64,000 nucleotides of DNA from Photobacterium sp. TLY01 (GTDB lineage Bacteria; Pseudomonadota; Gammaproteobacteria; Enterobacterales; Vibrionaceae): positions 682,001-746,000 of the forward strand of contig NZ_CP090364.1 in assembly GCF_021432065.1 (NCBI RefSeq). Reading direction: 5' to 3'. A program made the translations under genes and the position numbers. How positions within the stretch are numbered: position 1 is the first letter of the stretch; every line of letters begins with the position of its first letter. This document shows positions 31,327 to 41,031 of this stretch, piece by piece. Below the pieces are notes generated by a model, which saw only the letters and a list, made by a program, of their open reading frames with translations, did not search any database and had not been told where the DNA came from.

Positions 31327-32886
31327 TTAGTGGACACCTTCTTGTGGGGTGGTGTCCCTGAAATCGCCCCGGCGGCGCTTGATCAGCAGCCAGGAAACGG
31401 CAACGGACCAGAGCAGGTACAGATAAAGCGGCCAGCTGCCCAGCGTGGTGTAGGGTGTCAGACCCTTGGTCGGGGTCACCGTGGCACGCAGGACACCGGT
31501 TTCGAACTGCGGCAGCTCTGCAATGATTTGGCCCTGGTGATCAACAACGGCTGTCACGCCTGTGTTGGTGGCACGCAGTAAGGGCTTACCCGTCTCAAGA
31601 GCCCGCATCTGAGCGATTTCCATGTGCTGATGCGGACCAATGGAGCGGCCGAACCAGGCATCATTGGATAAGGTCAGCAGCATGTCGGTGTCTATGCCCA
31701 CATTCTGGCGTACCTGCTCGCTGAACGCGATTTCATAGCACAAGGCCGGAGCCAGCGCATAGCCGTTGGCGTCCAGATTGGACTGGATAAAATTGCCACG
31801 GCTGAATGATGACATCGGCAGATTGAAAAACGGCGCAATCGGGCGCAGTAAATCACCGAAAGGGACAAACTCACCAAACGGCAGCAGATGATGCTTACTG
31901 TACCGGCTGGCGCTATCGTAATGATACTCACCGTCACGATTGATACCCAGTGTCAGTATATTGTTGAAAAACTCCCCCTGTTCGGTTTTATCAAGCACGC
32001 CTGTAATCACCGCACTTTGATTGATGCGGGCGGCTTCATCGAGATGACTGAGGAAGGTTTCCACCTGTTTTTCCAGGGCAGGGATCGCCGCTTCCGGCCA
32101 GATGATGATATCGGCATCCCAGTTTTCGCGGGTGAGATCCAGGTATTTCATCAGAGTTGGCCAGCGCTGTTCAGGCTGCCACTTTAATGCCTGTGGGACA
32201 TTGCCTTGCACCAGGGCAACTTTGACCGGCTTGTACGGTTCAGGTTGCACCCATTCAATGCCCTTTACCTGGTACGCCAGCAGCAAGACCAGCACAGGTA
32301 CGGTCAGCGGTCGCCAGTTACGGTAATAACCGGCGGCCACCAGCGCGCCACAGCTCAGCACCAGTGCGAGGGTCAGGCCTTCAACGCCAAGTATCGGTGC
32401 GAAACTGGCCAGCGGGCCGTGAATTTGCCCATAGCCCATCCACAGCCAGGGAAAACCGGTAAACAACCAGCCTCTGACCCAATCCAGCAGCAGCCAGAAA
32501 ACCGGGCCCAGCAACATCAGCTGATGGAAGGGTTTGCCCTGACCGAAGCGGGCAAACAAGGCACCAAACAAGGCTGGGTAGAGCGCCAGATAACCGACCA
32601 GTAGCACCATCAGGAACAGACCGGCAATGACGGGCATGCCACCAAAGTCAGCAATGCTGACATGGACCCACCAGACACCACTGCCAAATAATCCTAACCC
32701 CCATGCTAAACCTGTCCAGAAAGCGGTTTTAGGGCGCTGGTTCTGCAGCAGGGTCAAGAAAATAATCAGGGAGAGCGGGGCAAGGTACCAGAGTTTATAA
32801 GGGGCGAAAGACAGGGTTGCCAGTGCGCCGGCAGGGGCGGCCAGCAGCAGCCGCCCCATCAGGTTTAGATTGTCGATTCGTCTCAT
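31327..32886 (-). CDS. lnt: Apolipoprotein N-acyltransferase Lnt
   Basis: Lnt adds the third acyl chain to lipoproteins in the inner membrane. The 519 residues comprise about six N-terminal helices and a nitrilase-like periplasmic domain (about 220-480) with the Glu in [12 protein letters not shown] near 265, the Lys region near 335 and the catalytic Cys in [12 protein letters not shown] near 385. It follows corC directly, as in E. coli, and serves the many lipoproteins encoded nearby (BamC, RlpA, LptE, LolB). Confidence 0.96.
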   Translation of the reverse strand: MRRIDNLNLMGRLLLAAPAGALATLSFAPYKLWYLAPLSLIIFLTLLQNQRPKTAFWTGLAWGLGLFGSGVWWVHVSIADFGGMPVIAGLFLMVLLVGYLALYPALFGALFARFGQGKPFHQLMLLGPVFWLLLDWVRGWLFTGFPWLWMGYGQIHGPLASFAPILGVEGLTLALVLSCGALVAAGYYRNWRPLTVPVLVLLLAYQVKGIEWVQPEPYKPVKVALVQGNVPQALKWQPEQRWPTLMKYLDLTRENWDADIIIWPEAAIPALEKQVETFLSHLDEAARINQSAVITGVLDKTEQGEFFNNILTLGINRDGEYHYDSASRYSKHHLLPFGEFVPFGDLLRPIAPFFNLPMSSFSRGNFIQSNLDANGYALAPALCYEIAFSEQVRQNVGIDTDMLLTLSNDAWFGRSIGPHQHMEIAQMRALETGKPLLRATNTGVTAVVDHQGQIIAELPQFETGVLRATVTPTKGLTPYTTLGSWPLYLYLLWSVAVSWLLIKRRRGDFRDTTPQEGVH

Positions 32887-33758
32887 CAGGGCGTCATCGT
32901 TGGTTGGTGTGCCTCCTGCGGCACGGTCACTTGTAACTGAATGACCCGGCGGCTGTCTGCAGCGGTGACTTTGAACGCATAGCCTTCCAGCTCGACCACT
33001 TCACCGCGGGTAGGCAGGTGACCAAAGCTGGTCATGACCAGTCCGCCTATGGTGTCGATATCATTCGCACTGAAGTTGGTCTGGAACAGCTTGTTGAAGT
33101 CATCGATTGTGGTCAATGCCTTCACATTCCAGGTGTGCTTACTGAGCTGACGGATTTCCTGCTCTTCCTCGTCGTCAAATTCATCTTCGATTTCTCCAAC
33201 GATTTGCTCCAGAATATCCTCAATGGTGATTAAGCCGGATACGCCACCAAACTCATCGACTACGATAGCCATATGGTAGCGTTCTTCCCGAAATTCTTTC
33301 AGCAGGCGATCCACCCGCTTGCTCTCCGGCACAACAACCGCCGGGCGCAGAATCGCGCTGAGGTCAAATGGCTCGCTGTCCGGGCGCAGGTAGCGCAGCA
33401 GATCTTTGGCCAGCAGAATACCTTCAACGTGATCTTTATCATCACTGATGACCGGATAGCGCGAGTGCTGGGCATCAACAATGATATCAATGAGGTCTTC
33501 AACCTTCTGTGAACGTTCTATGGTGGTCATTTGGGAGCGGGGAATCATGATATCCCGAACCCGCATCTCAGAAATCTGGATCACACCTTCGAGCATGTCA
33601 CGGGTGTGGTGATCGATCAGATCATTTTCTTCGGAATCACGGATCACATCGACCAGTTCTTCCTTATTCTGAGGCTCGCCCTGAAAGAGCTGGCCAATAC
33701 GTTCAAAGAAGGTCTTTCGACTCGGACCGTCAGAATTTTGGGGGTTATCGTCGTTCAT
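32886..33758 (-). CDS. corC: CBS-domain protein CorC (YbeX)
   Basis: A 290-residue protein linked to magnesium and cobalt homeostasis. It has two CBS domains (about residues 70-190, beginning [14 protein letters not shown]) and a C-terminal CorC/HlyC transporter-associated domain (about 205-285, [20 protein letters not shown]). It lacks the membrane domain of CNNM-type relatives. It is part of the ybeZ-ybeY-corC-lnt series. Confidence 0.95.
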   Translation of the reverse strand: MNDDNPQNSDGPSRKTFFERIGQLFQGEPQNKEELVDVIRDSEENDLIDHHTRDMLEGVIQISEMRVRDIMIPRSQMTTIERSQKVEDLIDIIVDAQHSRYPVISDDKDHVEGILLAKDLLRYLRPDSEPFDLSAILRPAVVVPESKRVDRLLKEFREERYHMAIVVDEFGGVSGLITIEDILEQIVGEIEDEFDDEEEQEIRQLSKHTWNVKALTTIDDFNKLFQTNFSANDIDTIGGLVMTSFGHLPTRGEVVELEGYAFKVTAADSRRVIQLQVTVPQEAHQPTMTP

Positions 33759-33855
33759 TGCTTTCTATTCAAATATGTGGACAGCGCCACGGAAGGCCGG
33801 CGTCGCCACAGGCGCAGCCGACAGTATCTTAGCCAAAGACAGCCAAAAGCTGATG

Positions 33856-34320
33856 TTAGTATTGGTCAGCTTCGTAAGGATTGGCAAACCCTAAACCTTG
33901 CATTATCTCGGTTTCCAGGGCTTCCATTTCTTCGGCTTCTTCGTCATCAATATGGTCATAACCTAGCAGATGAAGTGAGCCGTGTACAACCATATGTGCC
34001 CAGTGGGCAAACAGGGGTTTACTCTGCTCCTGAGCTTCCTTTTCAACGACCTGACGACAGATAATCAGATCGCCCAGCAGTTCCAGTTCCACTCCAGGCG
34101 GTGCCTCAAACGGGAAAGACAACACATTGGTTGGTTTGTCTTTTCCTCTGTATTCACGGTTCAGCGCCTGGCTTTCGGCTTCATCTACCAATCGCACCGT
34201 GACTTCCGCTTCGGTTTGAAACGGGGTCACCGCTGCGTCCAGCCAGCGCTGAAAGTCAGCCTCAGTTGGCATGCCACTCTCATCAGCGGTGGCTAGCTGT
34301 AAATCCAGATAAATAGACAT
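33856..34320 (-). CDS. ybeY: rRNA maturation endoribonuclease YbeY
   Basis: YbeY is a zinc-dependent RNase involved in 16S rRNA 3' maturation and ribosome quality control. The 154 residues contain the zinc motif [20 protein letters not shown] near 114-133 and the family strand [12 protein letters not shown] near 63. It starts 8 bp after ybeZ. Confidence 0.97.
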   Translation of the reverse strand: MSIYLDLQLATADESGMPTEADFQRWLDAAVTPFQTEAEVTVRLVDEAESQALNREYRGKDKPTNVLSFPFEAPPGVELELLGDLIICRQVVEKEAQEQSKPLFAHWAHMVVHGSLHLLGYDHIDDEEAEEMEALETEIMQGLGFANPYEADQY

Positions 34321-34328
34321 CTGTATGA

Positions 34329-35390
34329 TTATTCCGTTTCTGGGCTGGCCTGGCGTGCTTCCTGCTGTTCGCGGCGACGTTGTTCAGCCAGTTTTTTCTG
34401 TTTCTGATCTTCTGTTTCCCAGGCTTCATATGCCTGAACGATACGTGCCACAACCGGGTGACGAACCACGTCCGAGGCCTGGAAGAAGTTAAAGCTGATC
34501 TCATCCACATCGGCCAGCACTTCAATGGCGTGGCGCAGACCGGAACGCGCACCGCGGGGTAAGTCGATCTGGGTGACGTCACCTGTGATTACGGCCCGTG
34601 AGTTAAAGCCGATCCGGGTCAGGAACATTTTCATCTGTTCTACGGTCGTATTCTGGCTTTCATCGAGAATAATGAAGGCATCGTTCAGTGTCCGGCCGCG
34701 CATATAAGCCAACGGTGCCACTTCAATGACATTACGCTCAATCAGTTTTTCTACGCGCTCAAAACCCAGCATTTCAAACAGGGCGTCATAGAGCGGGCGC
34801 AGATATGGATCGACCTTCTGGCTCAGATCCCCCGGCAGGAAGCCCAGTTTTTCACCGGCTTCCACGGCAGGGCGGGTCAGCAGAATACGGCGGATTTCCT
34901 GACGCTCCAGCGCATCAACCGCAGCGGCAACGGCCAGGTAGGTTTTCCCCGTACCGGCAGGACCAATCCCAAAAGTGATGTCGTGACCGACCATATTGGC
35001 AATGTACTGTGCCTGGTTCGGTGTGCGCGGCTTGATGACGCCTTTTTTGGTCTTGATGTGAATTTCTTTGCCGTAAGGGATGCTGGAACTCACATCCTGC
35101 TCCAGCACGCCCGATTCTTTAATCGCCAGATGAATCTGCTCAGGCTCAATATCCGGGATCACGTTGCGCACCGGAGCGGTGTCAACATACAGATTCTTCA
35201 GGATATTGGCGGTGGCTTCGGCAGTGTGTGGCTGACCCACGATGCTGAAATTGTGGCTGCGGTGGTTAATTTCAACGCCCAGACGGCGTTCCAGCTGCTT
35301 GATGTTGTCGTCGAAAGGACCGCAAAGGCTGGCCAGGCGGTGGTTATCGGCGGGTTCGAGATTCAGTTCAACAGTAATAATTTTGCTCAA
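34329..35390 (-). CDS. ybeZ: PhoH-like ATPase YbeZ
   Basis: A 353-residue PhoH-family ATPase thought to work with YbeY on RNA. The Walker A motif is [14 protein letters not shown] near residue 138, Walker B is [10 protein letters not shown] near 233, and the N-terminal KH-like part covers about residues 1-110. The C-terminal tail is rich in Lys, Gln and Arg. Confidence 0.95.
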   Translation of the reverse strand: MSKIITVELNLEPADNHRLASLCGPFDDNIKQLERRLGVEINHRSHNFSIVGQPHTAEATANILKNLYVDTAPVRNVIPDIEPEQIHLAIKESGVLEQDVSSSIPYGKEIHIKTKKGVIKPRTPNQAQYIANMVGHDITFGIGPAGTGKTYLAVAAAVDALERQEIRRILLTRPAVEAGEKLGFLPGDLSQKVDPYLRPLYDALFEMLGFERVEKLIERNVIEVAPLAYMRGRTLNDAFIILDESQNTTVEQMKMFLTRIGFNSRAVITGDVTQIDLPRGARSGLRHAIEVLADVDEISFNFFQASDVVRHPVVARIVQAYEAWETEDQKQKKLAEQRRREQQEARQASPETE

Positions 35391-35468
35391 GATTTGCCTC
35401 TCAGTGGGCCACCCACTGTGACGGGTGGCCGGAATAGTTGGGCACAGGCAGAAATTTCTGTCCTCTTA

Positions 35469-36893
35469 TTAAGGAGTATAAACGCCTACACCTATTTCAT
35501 CTTCTTTACGGGTTTTTTCCATGACCTCGCTGGGAGACATGGCAATCCGCAGGTTCATGTCGGCTTCAGTGCGGACAAGCTCACCACGCAGGGAATTGTT
35601 GAAAACATCCGTGATTTTGACATCAACAAATTGGCCGATCAAATCCACCGAACCTTCAAAGTTCACCACACGGTTGTTTTCCGTCCGGCCGCGCAGCTCC
35701 ATGATGTTCTTTTTCGACGGACCTTCAACCAGGATACGCTGTTCAGTATCCAGCATCTGACGGGAGTAACGCATCGCCTGCGCATTGATCTGCTGTTGCA
35801 GTTCATACAAACGCGCTTTCTTCACGTCTTCAGACAGGTCACAAGGGTAATCGGCCGCCGGCGTACCCGGGCGTGGCGAATAGATGAAGCTGAAGCTCAT
35901 GTCAAAGTCGACATCGCGGATCAGTTTCATGGTGTCCTGAAAGTCCTGATCGGATTCGCCCGGAAAAGCCACGATAAAGTCGGAGCTGATGGTAATGTCC
36001 GGGCGCGCCTTACGCAGCTTGCGGATCTTGGACTTGTATTCGATGGCGGTGTGCGGACGTTTCATCATCGCCAGAATACGGTCTGAACCGCTCTGTACCG
36101 GCAGGTGCAGGAAGCTCACCACTTCCGGCGTGTCTTCATAAACGGCAATGATGTCGTCGGTGAACTCAATCGGGTGGCTGGTGGTGTAGCGAATGCGATC
36201 GATACCGTCAATCGCGGCCACCAGACGCAGTAATTCAGCGAATGTTGCAATCTCGCCGTCATGGGTTTCGCCACGGAATGCGTTCACATTCTGGCCCAGC
36301 AGGTTCACTTCACGGACACCTTGCTCGGCCAATTGCGCGATTTCAAACAGCACGTCATCGAGTGGACGGCTGACTTCTTCCCCGCGGGTGTATGGCACCA
36401 CGCAGAAAGTACAGTATTTAGAACAACCTTCCATGATAGACACGAACGCGGTCGGGCCTTCGGCCCGCGGCTCTGGCAAGCGGTCGAATTTCTCAATCTC
36501 CGGGAAAGAGATGTCCATGACCGGTGCGTCGGAAGACTGCGACTTGCTGATCATTTCAGGCAAACGGTGCAGTGTTTGCGGGCCAAAGATCACATCGACA
36601 TAGGGTGCGCGTTGCCGGATGGAATCTCCTTCCTGAGTGGCGACACATCCACCCACGCCAATCACCAGGCCGGGTTTTTTGTCTTTCAGTGTTTTCCAGC
36701 GGCCCAGCTGGTGGAAGACTTTTTCTTGTGCCTTTTCGCGAATAGAGCAGGTGTTCAGTAGCAGTACATCGGCTTCTGCTGGTTCTTCTGTTAATTCATA
36801 ACCGCCATTGGCGTTGAGAAGATCGGCCATCTTGGATGAATCGTATTCATTCATCTGACAACCCCAGGTTTTGATAAGCAGTTTCTTCGCCAT
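35469..36893 (-). CDS. miaB: tRNA methylthiotransferase MiaB
   Basis: MiaB is a radical SAM enzyme that adds a methylthio group to i6A37 of tRNAs reading UNN codons. It has 474 residues, the usual length. The N-terminal cluster site is [11 protein letters not shown] near residue 9 with two further Cys near 46 and 83, the radical SAM motif is [15 protein letters not shown] near 155, and a TRAM domain makes up the last 65 residues. It is the head of the miaB-ybeZ-ybeY-corC-lnt series and diverges from ubiF. Confidence 0.97.
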   Translation of the reverse strand: MAKKLLIKTWGCQMNEYDSSKMADLLNANGGYELTEEPAEADVLLLNTCSIREKAQEKVFHQLGRWKTLKDKKPGLVIGVGGCVATQEGDSIRQRAPYVDVIFGPQTLHRLPEMISKSQSSDAPVMDISFPEIEKFDRLPEPRAEGPTAFVSIMEGCSKYCTFCVVPYTRGEEVSRPLDDVLFEIAQLAEQGVREVNLLGQNVNAFRGETHDGEIATFAELLRLVAAIDGIDRIRYTTSHPIEFTDDIIAVYEDTPEVVSFLHLPVQSGSDRILAMMKRPHTAIEYKSKIRKLRKARPDITISSDFIVAFPGESDQDFQDTMKLIRDVDFDMSFSFIYSPRPGTPAADYPCDLSEDVKKARLYELQQQINAQAMRYSRQMLDTEQRILVEGPSKKNIMELRGRTENNRVVNFEGSVDLIGQFVDVKITDVFNNSLRGELVRTEADMNLRIAMSPSEVMEKTRKEDEIGVGVYTP

Positions 36894-37195
36894 GTCTAAC
36901 TCTTCACTCGTCGTGTTAATTCAGTGCATTTACGTTGCGTTCGCAGCGTCAGAGGTCGCCTCTGGGGCCGCCTTAAATTGCAAGCCGCGTATTGTACTGC
37001 TTTCGACACGGCGTGACCAGATCATCCATGCTGATTATAAAATCAGCAGCAGGCGTGTCTCTGCTCTGCGGCAATTGGCACAGATCAAGCTTCAGTACCA
37101 AAGATGACAGAAAAGAGGCCGCAGAAAATGTTGAGTGTAGTAAACCCGCGTAAAGCCGTTAGAATGTCGGCTAAGTTATGAAATGAGATACCTGC
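36894..37195. other. miaB-ubiF divergent intergenic region
   Basis: This 302-bp gap has no credible ORF. It holds a small perfect inverted repeat (GCTGATT at 37030-37036, AATCAGC at 37041-37047) and a possible ubiF -10 (TAGAAT, 37160-37165) without a clear -35. Confidence 0.4.
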
Positions 37196-38356
37196 ATGGA
37201 ACAGTTTGATATTGTGATTGCTGGCGGCGGCATGGTGGGTGCTGCGGCAGCATTGGGAATGGCCCGGCAGGGACGCAGAGTGGCAGTGATTGAAGGTCAG
37301 CCGCCGGTGCCATTCGATGCCGGGCAGGAGATGGATCTGCGTGTGTCTGCGATTTCTGCCCAGTCGGTCACTCTGCTGACTCGCCTGGGGGCATGGTCAC
37401 ATATCCAGGCCATGAGAATGTGCCCATTCCGGCGTCTGGAAACCTGGGAGCATCCGGAATGCCGTACCCGGTTTCATGCCAGTGATCTTGGGTTAGCTGA
37501 GCTGGGCTTTATGGTGGAGAACCGATTGATTCAGCTGGGTCTGTGGCAGGCGTTTGAAAGCCATTCCAATTTGTCACTGATCTGTCCTGCCCGTTTAGCG
37601 CATTTTCAGCGTGCTGGTGATGGCTACGAGATCACATTAGATAGCGGTCAGGTGCTGCAAACCCGCTGGTTGGTGGGCGCTGACGGGGCCAATTCCCGTG
37701 TTCGTCAGCAGGCTAATATCGGGGTGACGGCCTGGGATTATCGTCACCATTGCATGCTGATCAGTGTTGAAACCGCGCTGGCCCAGCAAGATATTACCTG
37801 GCAGCAGTTTACACCGCACGGCCCTCGCTCTTTTCTGCCGATGCCGGGTCACAGTGGTTCACTCGTCTGGTATGACAGTCCTCAGCGGATTAAACAGCTT
37901 ACAGCCATGTCGGCGGAGCAGCTCGAACAGGCTGTGCGGCATGAGTTTCCGCCAGAACTCGGCGACGTTCGTGTGTTGAATAAAGGCAGTTTTCCGCTGA
38001 CACGCCGCCACGCCCAGTCTTACTATCAAGACGGGATAGTCTTGCTGGGTGATGCCGCCCATACCATTAATCCGCTGGCGGGGCAGGGCGTGAACCTCGG
38101 TTTTAAAGACGTTGATGTACTGCTCGATGAAATGGCGCATGGCGGCGAGCACTGGTTCGCAGAGCAGGTGCTTCAGCGCTATGAGAGGCGCCGACGGCCC
38201 GATAACCTGATGATGCAGACTGGGATGGATGTGTTTTACTGTGCCTTCAGCAATGATCTGAAACCCGTTGCCTTGCTGCGAAATCTTGGCCTGAAACTGG
38301 CCGAGCATACGGGACCGCTGAAACATCAAGTGCTGAAGTATGCGCTTGGTTTATAA
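37196..38356 (+). CDS. ubiF: Ubiquinone hydroxylase UbiF
   Basis: UbiF hydroxylates the ring of the demethoxy-ubiquinol intermediate. The 386-residue flavoprotein has the FAD Rossmann motif IVIAGGGMVGAAAALG (residues 6-21), the DG motif VGADGANSRVRQ near 159, and the second FAD motif LLGDAAHTINPLAGQGVNLG near 282. Paralogues UbiH and UbiI share these; the position next to miaB and the Met/Gln/Leu tRNA cluster is that of E. coli ubiF and decides the name. Confidence 0.9.
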   Translation: MEQFDIVIAGGGMVGAAAALGMARQGRRVAVIEGQPPVPFDAGQEMDLRVSAISAQSVTLLTRLGAWSHIQAMRMCPFRRLETWEHPECRTRFHASDLGLAELGFMVENRLIQLGLWQAFESHSNLSLICPARLAHFQRAGDGYEITLDSGQVLQTRWLVGADGANSRVRQQANIGVTAWDYRHHCMLISVETALAQQDITWQQFTPHGPRSFLPMPGHSGSLVWYDSPQRIKQLTAMSAEQLEQAVRHEFPPELGDVRVLNKGSFPLTRRHAQSYYQDGIVLLGDAAHTINPLAGQGVNLGFKDVDVLLDEMAHGGEHWFAEQVLQRYERRRRPDNLMMQTGMDVFYCAFSNDLKPVALLRNLGLKLAEHTGPLKHQVLKYALGL

Positions 38357-38377
38357 GCGACATGGTAACTGACTTCT

Positions 38378-38401
38378 AAGCCACCTCTGTGTGGCTTTTT
38401 T
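38378..38401 (+). terminator. Terminator after ubiF
   Basis: The stem AAGCCAC / GTGGCTT with a 6-nt loop is followed by a T-run 20 bp after the ubiF stop. Confidence 0.88.
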
Positions 38402-38465
38402 ATCTGCGTGTGAAAAGAGATGTGAGCAAAAAAGAGGTGTTGGGGCGGCTGTGTTTTTTAGAAAT

Positions 38466-38491
38466 AAAAAAACCAGCCAAAGTGCTGGTTT
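38466..38491 (-). terminator. Terminator of the tRNA operon
   Basis: On the minus strand AAACCAGC / GCTGGTTT (38470-38491, 6-nt loop) is followed by a T7 run, 63 bp after the last tRNA of the array. Confidence 0.9.
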
Positions 38492-38554
38492 CTTAAGAGA
38501 TATGATCCACTGAAGATATCTCAATGTTTTACAACCCCTGTCTGAACAGAGAGT

Positions 38555-38641
38555 TGGTGCGGAGGGAGAGACTTGAACTCTCACGTCCTTGCGGACACTA
38601 GCACCTGAAGCTAGCGCGTCTACCAATTCCGCCACCACCGC
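38555..38641 (-). tRNA. tRNA-Leu(CAG) copy 1
   Basis: An 87-nt cloverleaf with anticodon loop TTCAGGT, a variable arm with stem GTCC/GGAC, and an encoded CCA. Last gene of the minus-strand array. The acceptor stem has a T5-T68 mismatch shared by all Leu(CAG) copies here. Confidence 0.97.
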
Positions 38642-38700
38642 AACATGGTGAAAGAGACTGAGTCTCTCACTTTTTTTGACACCTTAGGTCAGTATCAATA

Positions 38701-38775
38701 TGGCAGGGCTACCTGGATTCGAACCAGGGAATGGCGGCATCAAAAGCCGCTGCCTTACCGCTTGGCGATAGCCCT
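38701..38775 (-). tRNA. tRNA-Gln(TTG) copy 1
   Basis: A 75-nt cloverleaf with anticodon loop TTTTGAT, acceptor AGGGCTA/TAGCCCT and encoded CCA. Confidence 0.97.
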
Positions 38776-38803
38776 AAAGTCTCAGAACAATGTAAAAGTC
38801 AAT

Positions 38804-38890
38804 TGGTGCGGAGGGAGAGACTTGAACTCTCACGCCCTTGCGGGCACTAGCACCTGAAGCTAGCGCGTCTACCAATTCCGCCACCACCGC
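38804..38890 (-). tRNA. tRNA-Leu(CAG) copy 2, variant variable arm
   Basis: Same as the other Leu(CAG) genes except that the variable-arm stem is GCCC/GGGC instead of GTCC/GGAC, a compensated double change. CCA is encoded. Confidence 0.97.
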
Positions 38891-38935
38891 GTGTATTGAC
38901 TCTTTTCCATTTTCAACCTTGGTAGGGGATGAAAA

Positions 38936-39012
38936 TGGTGGCTACGACGGGATTCGAACCTGTGACCCCATCATTATGAGTGATGTGCTCTAACCAACTG
39001 AGCTACGTAGCC
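38936..39012 (-). tRNA. tRNA-Met(CAT) elongator copy 1
   Basis: A 77-nt gene with anticodon loop CTCATAA, near-identical to E. coli elongator metT/metU. Its T-loop is TTCGAAT, unlike the three other Met copies. CCA is encoded. Confidence 0.97.
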
Positions 39013-39047
39013 ATTTTCAAAACGCTAATTTAACAGCGTGTTGTTAA

Positions 39048-39122
39048 TGGCAGGGCTACCTGGATTCGAACCAGGGAATGGCGGCATCAAAAGCCGCTGC
39101 CTTACCGCTTGGCGATAGCCCT
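39048..39122 (-). tRNA. tRNA-Gln(TTG) copy 2
   Basis: A 75-nt gene identical in sequence to the other Gln(TTG) copies, CCA encoded. Confidence 0.97.
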
Positions 39123-39177
39123 GCTGGTGATCTTTTCAGATCTAAGTCGTGTTAACTTTCACTCACAACTAAAAATT

Positions 39178-39264
39178 TGGTGCGGAGGGAGAGACTTGAA
39201 CTCTCACGTCCTTGCGGACACTAGCACCTGAAGCTAGCGCGTCTACCAATTCCGCCACCACCGC
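39178..39264 (-). tRNA. tRNA-Leu(CAG) copy 3
   Basis: An 87-nt gene with anticodon CAG, variable arm GTCC/GGAC and encoded CCA. Confidence 0.97.
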
Positions 39265-39330
39265 ACGTGGTATTCAGTTTGCAATGTAACTCTGTATCAC
39301 AGTACCGGCCGAAACCCACACTGTAAAATA

Positions 39331-39405
39331 TGGCAGGGCTACCTGGATTCGAACCAGGGAATGGCGGCATCAAAAGCCGCTGCCTTACCGCTTGGCGATA
39401 GCCCT
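39331..39405 (-). tRNA. tRNA-Gln(TTG) copy 3
   Basis: A 75-nt gene, anticodon TTG. Only three bases separate it from the upstream Leu(TAG) gene, the same spacing as in two other Leu(TAG)-Gln pairs. Confidence 0.97.
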
Positions 39406-39408
39406 AAA

Positions 39409-39493
39409 TGGTGCGGAAGGAGAGACTTGAACTCTCACACCTTGCGGCGCCAGAACCTAAATCTGGTGCGTCTACCAATTTCGCCACTTCCGC
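39409..39493 (-). tRNA. tRNA-Leu(TAG) copy 1
   Basis: An 85-nt gene with anticodon loop TTTAGGT, a fully paired acceptor GCGGAAG/CTTCCGC, and encoded CCA. Confidence 0.97.
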
Positions 39494-39527
39494 AAATTGT
39501 ATGATGCATATGCATCTGAAAAGTCAC

Positions 39528-39614
39528 TGGTGCGGAGGGAGAGACTTGAACTCTCACGTCCTTGCGGACACTAGCACCTGAAGCTAGCGCGTCTACCAAT
39601 TCCGCCACCACCGC
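39528..39614 (-). tRNA. tRNA-Leu(CAG) copy 4
   Basis: An 87-nt gene, anticodon CAG, variable arm GTCC/GGAC, CCA encoded. Confidence 0.97.
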
Positions 39615-39697
39615 ATGTGTGACTTTTCGTGCTGGGTGAAACTCACCCGGTTCCCTTTCCAGGGATGATCCCGATAATATTATCGAAACCTGAAACA

Positions 39698-39772
39698 TGG
39701 CAGGGCTACCTGGATTCGAACCAGGGAATGGCGGCATCAAAAGCCGCTGCCTTACCGCTTGGCGATAGCCCT
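39698..39772 (-). tRNA. tRNA-Gln(TTG) copy 4
   Basis: A 75-nt gene, anticodon TTG, three bases from Leu(TAG) copy 2. Confidence 0.97.
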
Positions 39773-39775
39773 AAA

Positions 39776-39860
39776 TGGTGCGGAAGGAGAGACTTGAACT
39801 CTCACACCTTGCGGCGCCAGAACCTAAATCTGGTGCGTCTACCAATTTCGCCACTTCCGC
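39776..39860 (-). tRNA. tRNA-Leu(TAG) copy 2
   Basis: An 85-nt gene identical to Leu(TAG) copy 1, CCA encoded. Confidence 0.97.
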
Positions 39861-39892
39861 AAATTGTCTGCCTGTCAAGGCAAGGATGTCAT

Positions 39893-39979
39893 TGGTGCGG
39901 AGGGAGAGACTTGAACTCTCACGTCCTTGCGGACACTAGCACCTGAAGCTAGCGCGTCTACCAATTCCGCCACCACCGC
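39893..39979 (-). tRNA. tRNA-Leu(CAG) copy 5
   Basis: An 87-nt gene, anticodon CAG, variable arm GTCC/GGAC, CCA encoded. Confidence 0.97.
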
Positions 39980-40014
39980 GTGGAATGACATCTTTTTTCT
40001 CACATGTTGTGAGA

Positions 40015-40091
40015 TGGTGGCTACGACGGGATTTGAACCTGTGACCCCATCATTATGAGTGATGTGCTCTAACCAACTGAGCTACGTAGCC
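40015..40091 (-). tRNA. tRNA-Met(CAT) elongator copy 2
   Basis: A 77-nt gene, anticodon CAT, T-loop TTCAAAT, CCA encoded. Confidence 0.97.
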
Positions 40092-40131
40092 ACTTTGTGT
40101 TAAACGCCGGCGTTGCCTACGTCAAGTAATG

Positions 40132-40206
40132 TGGCAGGGCTACCTGGATTCGAACCAGGGAATGGCGGCATCAAAAGCCGCTGCCTTACCGCTTGGCGAT
40201 AGCCCT
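40132..40206 (-). tRNA. tRNA-Gln(TTG) copy 5
   Basis: A 75-nt gene, anticodon TTG, CCA encoded. Confidence 0.97.
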
Positions 40207-40284
40207 GCAGAATGTCACAAAGAATTGTGCAATTCAAGCAAGAAATGGTTACTTGTCCACTTCTTAAGTGTTCACCTCAGAGAT

Positions 40285-40371
40285 TGGTGCGGAGGGAGAG
40301 ACTTGAACTCTCACGCCCTTGCGGGCACTAGCACCTGAAGCTAGCGCGTCTACCAATTCCGCCACCACCGC
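40285..40371 (-). tRNA. tRNA-Leu(CAG) copy 6, variant variable arm
   Basis: An 87-nt gene with variable-arm stem GCCC/GGGC, the same variant as copy 2. CCA encoded. Confidence 0.97.
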
Positions 40372-40412
40372 AATACGCTGGGTGAACGATTCATCTTCGA
40401 ATGATGAATTTA

Positions 40413-40489
40413 TGGTGGCTACGACGGGATTTGAACCTGTGACCCCATCATTATGAGTGATGTGCTCTAACCAACTGAGCTACGTAGCC
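40413..40489 (-). tRNA. tRNA-Met(CAT) elongator copy 3
   Basis: A 77-nt gene, anticodon CAT, T-loop TTCAAAT, CCA encoded. Confidence 0.97.
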
Positions 40490-40534
40490 ATACAATTTTT
40501 ATCACGCCGACAAATATGTCCACGCTGAGTAAGA

Positions 40535-40609
40535 TGGCAGGGCTACCTGGATTCGAACCAGGGAATGGCGGCATCAAAAGCCGCTGCCTTACCGCTTGGC
40601 GATAGCCCT
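40535..40609 (-). tRNA. tRNA-Gln(TTG) copy 6
   Basis: A 75-nt gene, anticodon TTG, three bases from Leu(TAG) copy 3. Confidence 0.97.
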
Positions 40610-40612
40610 AAA

Positions 40613-40697
40613 TGGTGCGGAAGGAGAGACTTGAACTCTCACACCTTGCGGCGCCAGAACCTAAATCTGGTGCGTCTACCAATTTCGCCACTTCCGC
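40613..40697 (-). tRNA. tRNA-Leu(TAG) copy 3
   Basis: An 85-nt gene identical to the other Leu(TAG) copies, CCA encoded. Confidence 0.97.
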
Positions 40698-40734
40698 ATC
40701 TTACTGATTTTAATCACCATTTCAAGTGGTGATA

Positions 40735-40811
40735 TGGTGGCTACGACGGGATTTGAACCTGTGACCCCATCATTATGAGTGATGTGCTCTAACCAACTGA
40801 GCTACGTAGCC
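40735..40811 (-). tRNA. tRNA-Met(CAT) elongator copy 4
   Basis: A 77-nt gene, first of the array after the promoter, anticodon CAT, T-loop TTCAAAT, CCA encoded. Confidence 0.97.
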
Positions 40812-40870
40812 AACGTGTCCGAAACAGTCAGCGCAGGCGCTGTCCTATACAGGGTCGCTGTCTCGGGAAC

Positions 40871-40906
40871 GGGGCGCATTATGCGTATACCAGCTTTGAG
40901 CGTCAA
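40871..40906 (-). promoter_or_regulatory. Promoter of the 19-gene tRNA operon
   Basis: On the minus strand TTGACG (40901-40906) and CATAAT (40878-40883) are separated by exactly 17 bases, followed by the GC-rich discriminator GCGCCCC (40871-40877). Near-consensus hexamers and a GC discriminator are typical of stable-RNA promoters under stringent control. It lies about 60 bp upstream of the first tRNA. Confidence 0.88.
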
Positions 40907-41031
40907 TAGTTTTTTTAATTATCCCCGTAAAATCTGACTGTTCGATGGTTATTTGGACGAAATGGCCGAATGCCATGCTAGATGTGTGATTTCAAGGGTA
41001 AAAAAGAAGCAAGTGGGACAATGAAAATAAA

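Noticed and set aside
34983..36086. 367-codon plus-strand ORF opposite ybeZ and miaB
   Set aside because: It spans two well-supported minus-strand genes and their spacer and has antisense composition.
38351..40338. Short ORFs across the tRNA array, such as the peptide VAELVDALASGASVRKDVRV
   Set aside because: These are conceptual translations of tRNA-Leu, Gln and Met genes, a well-known annotation artefact.
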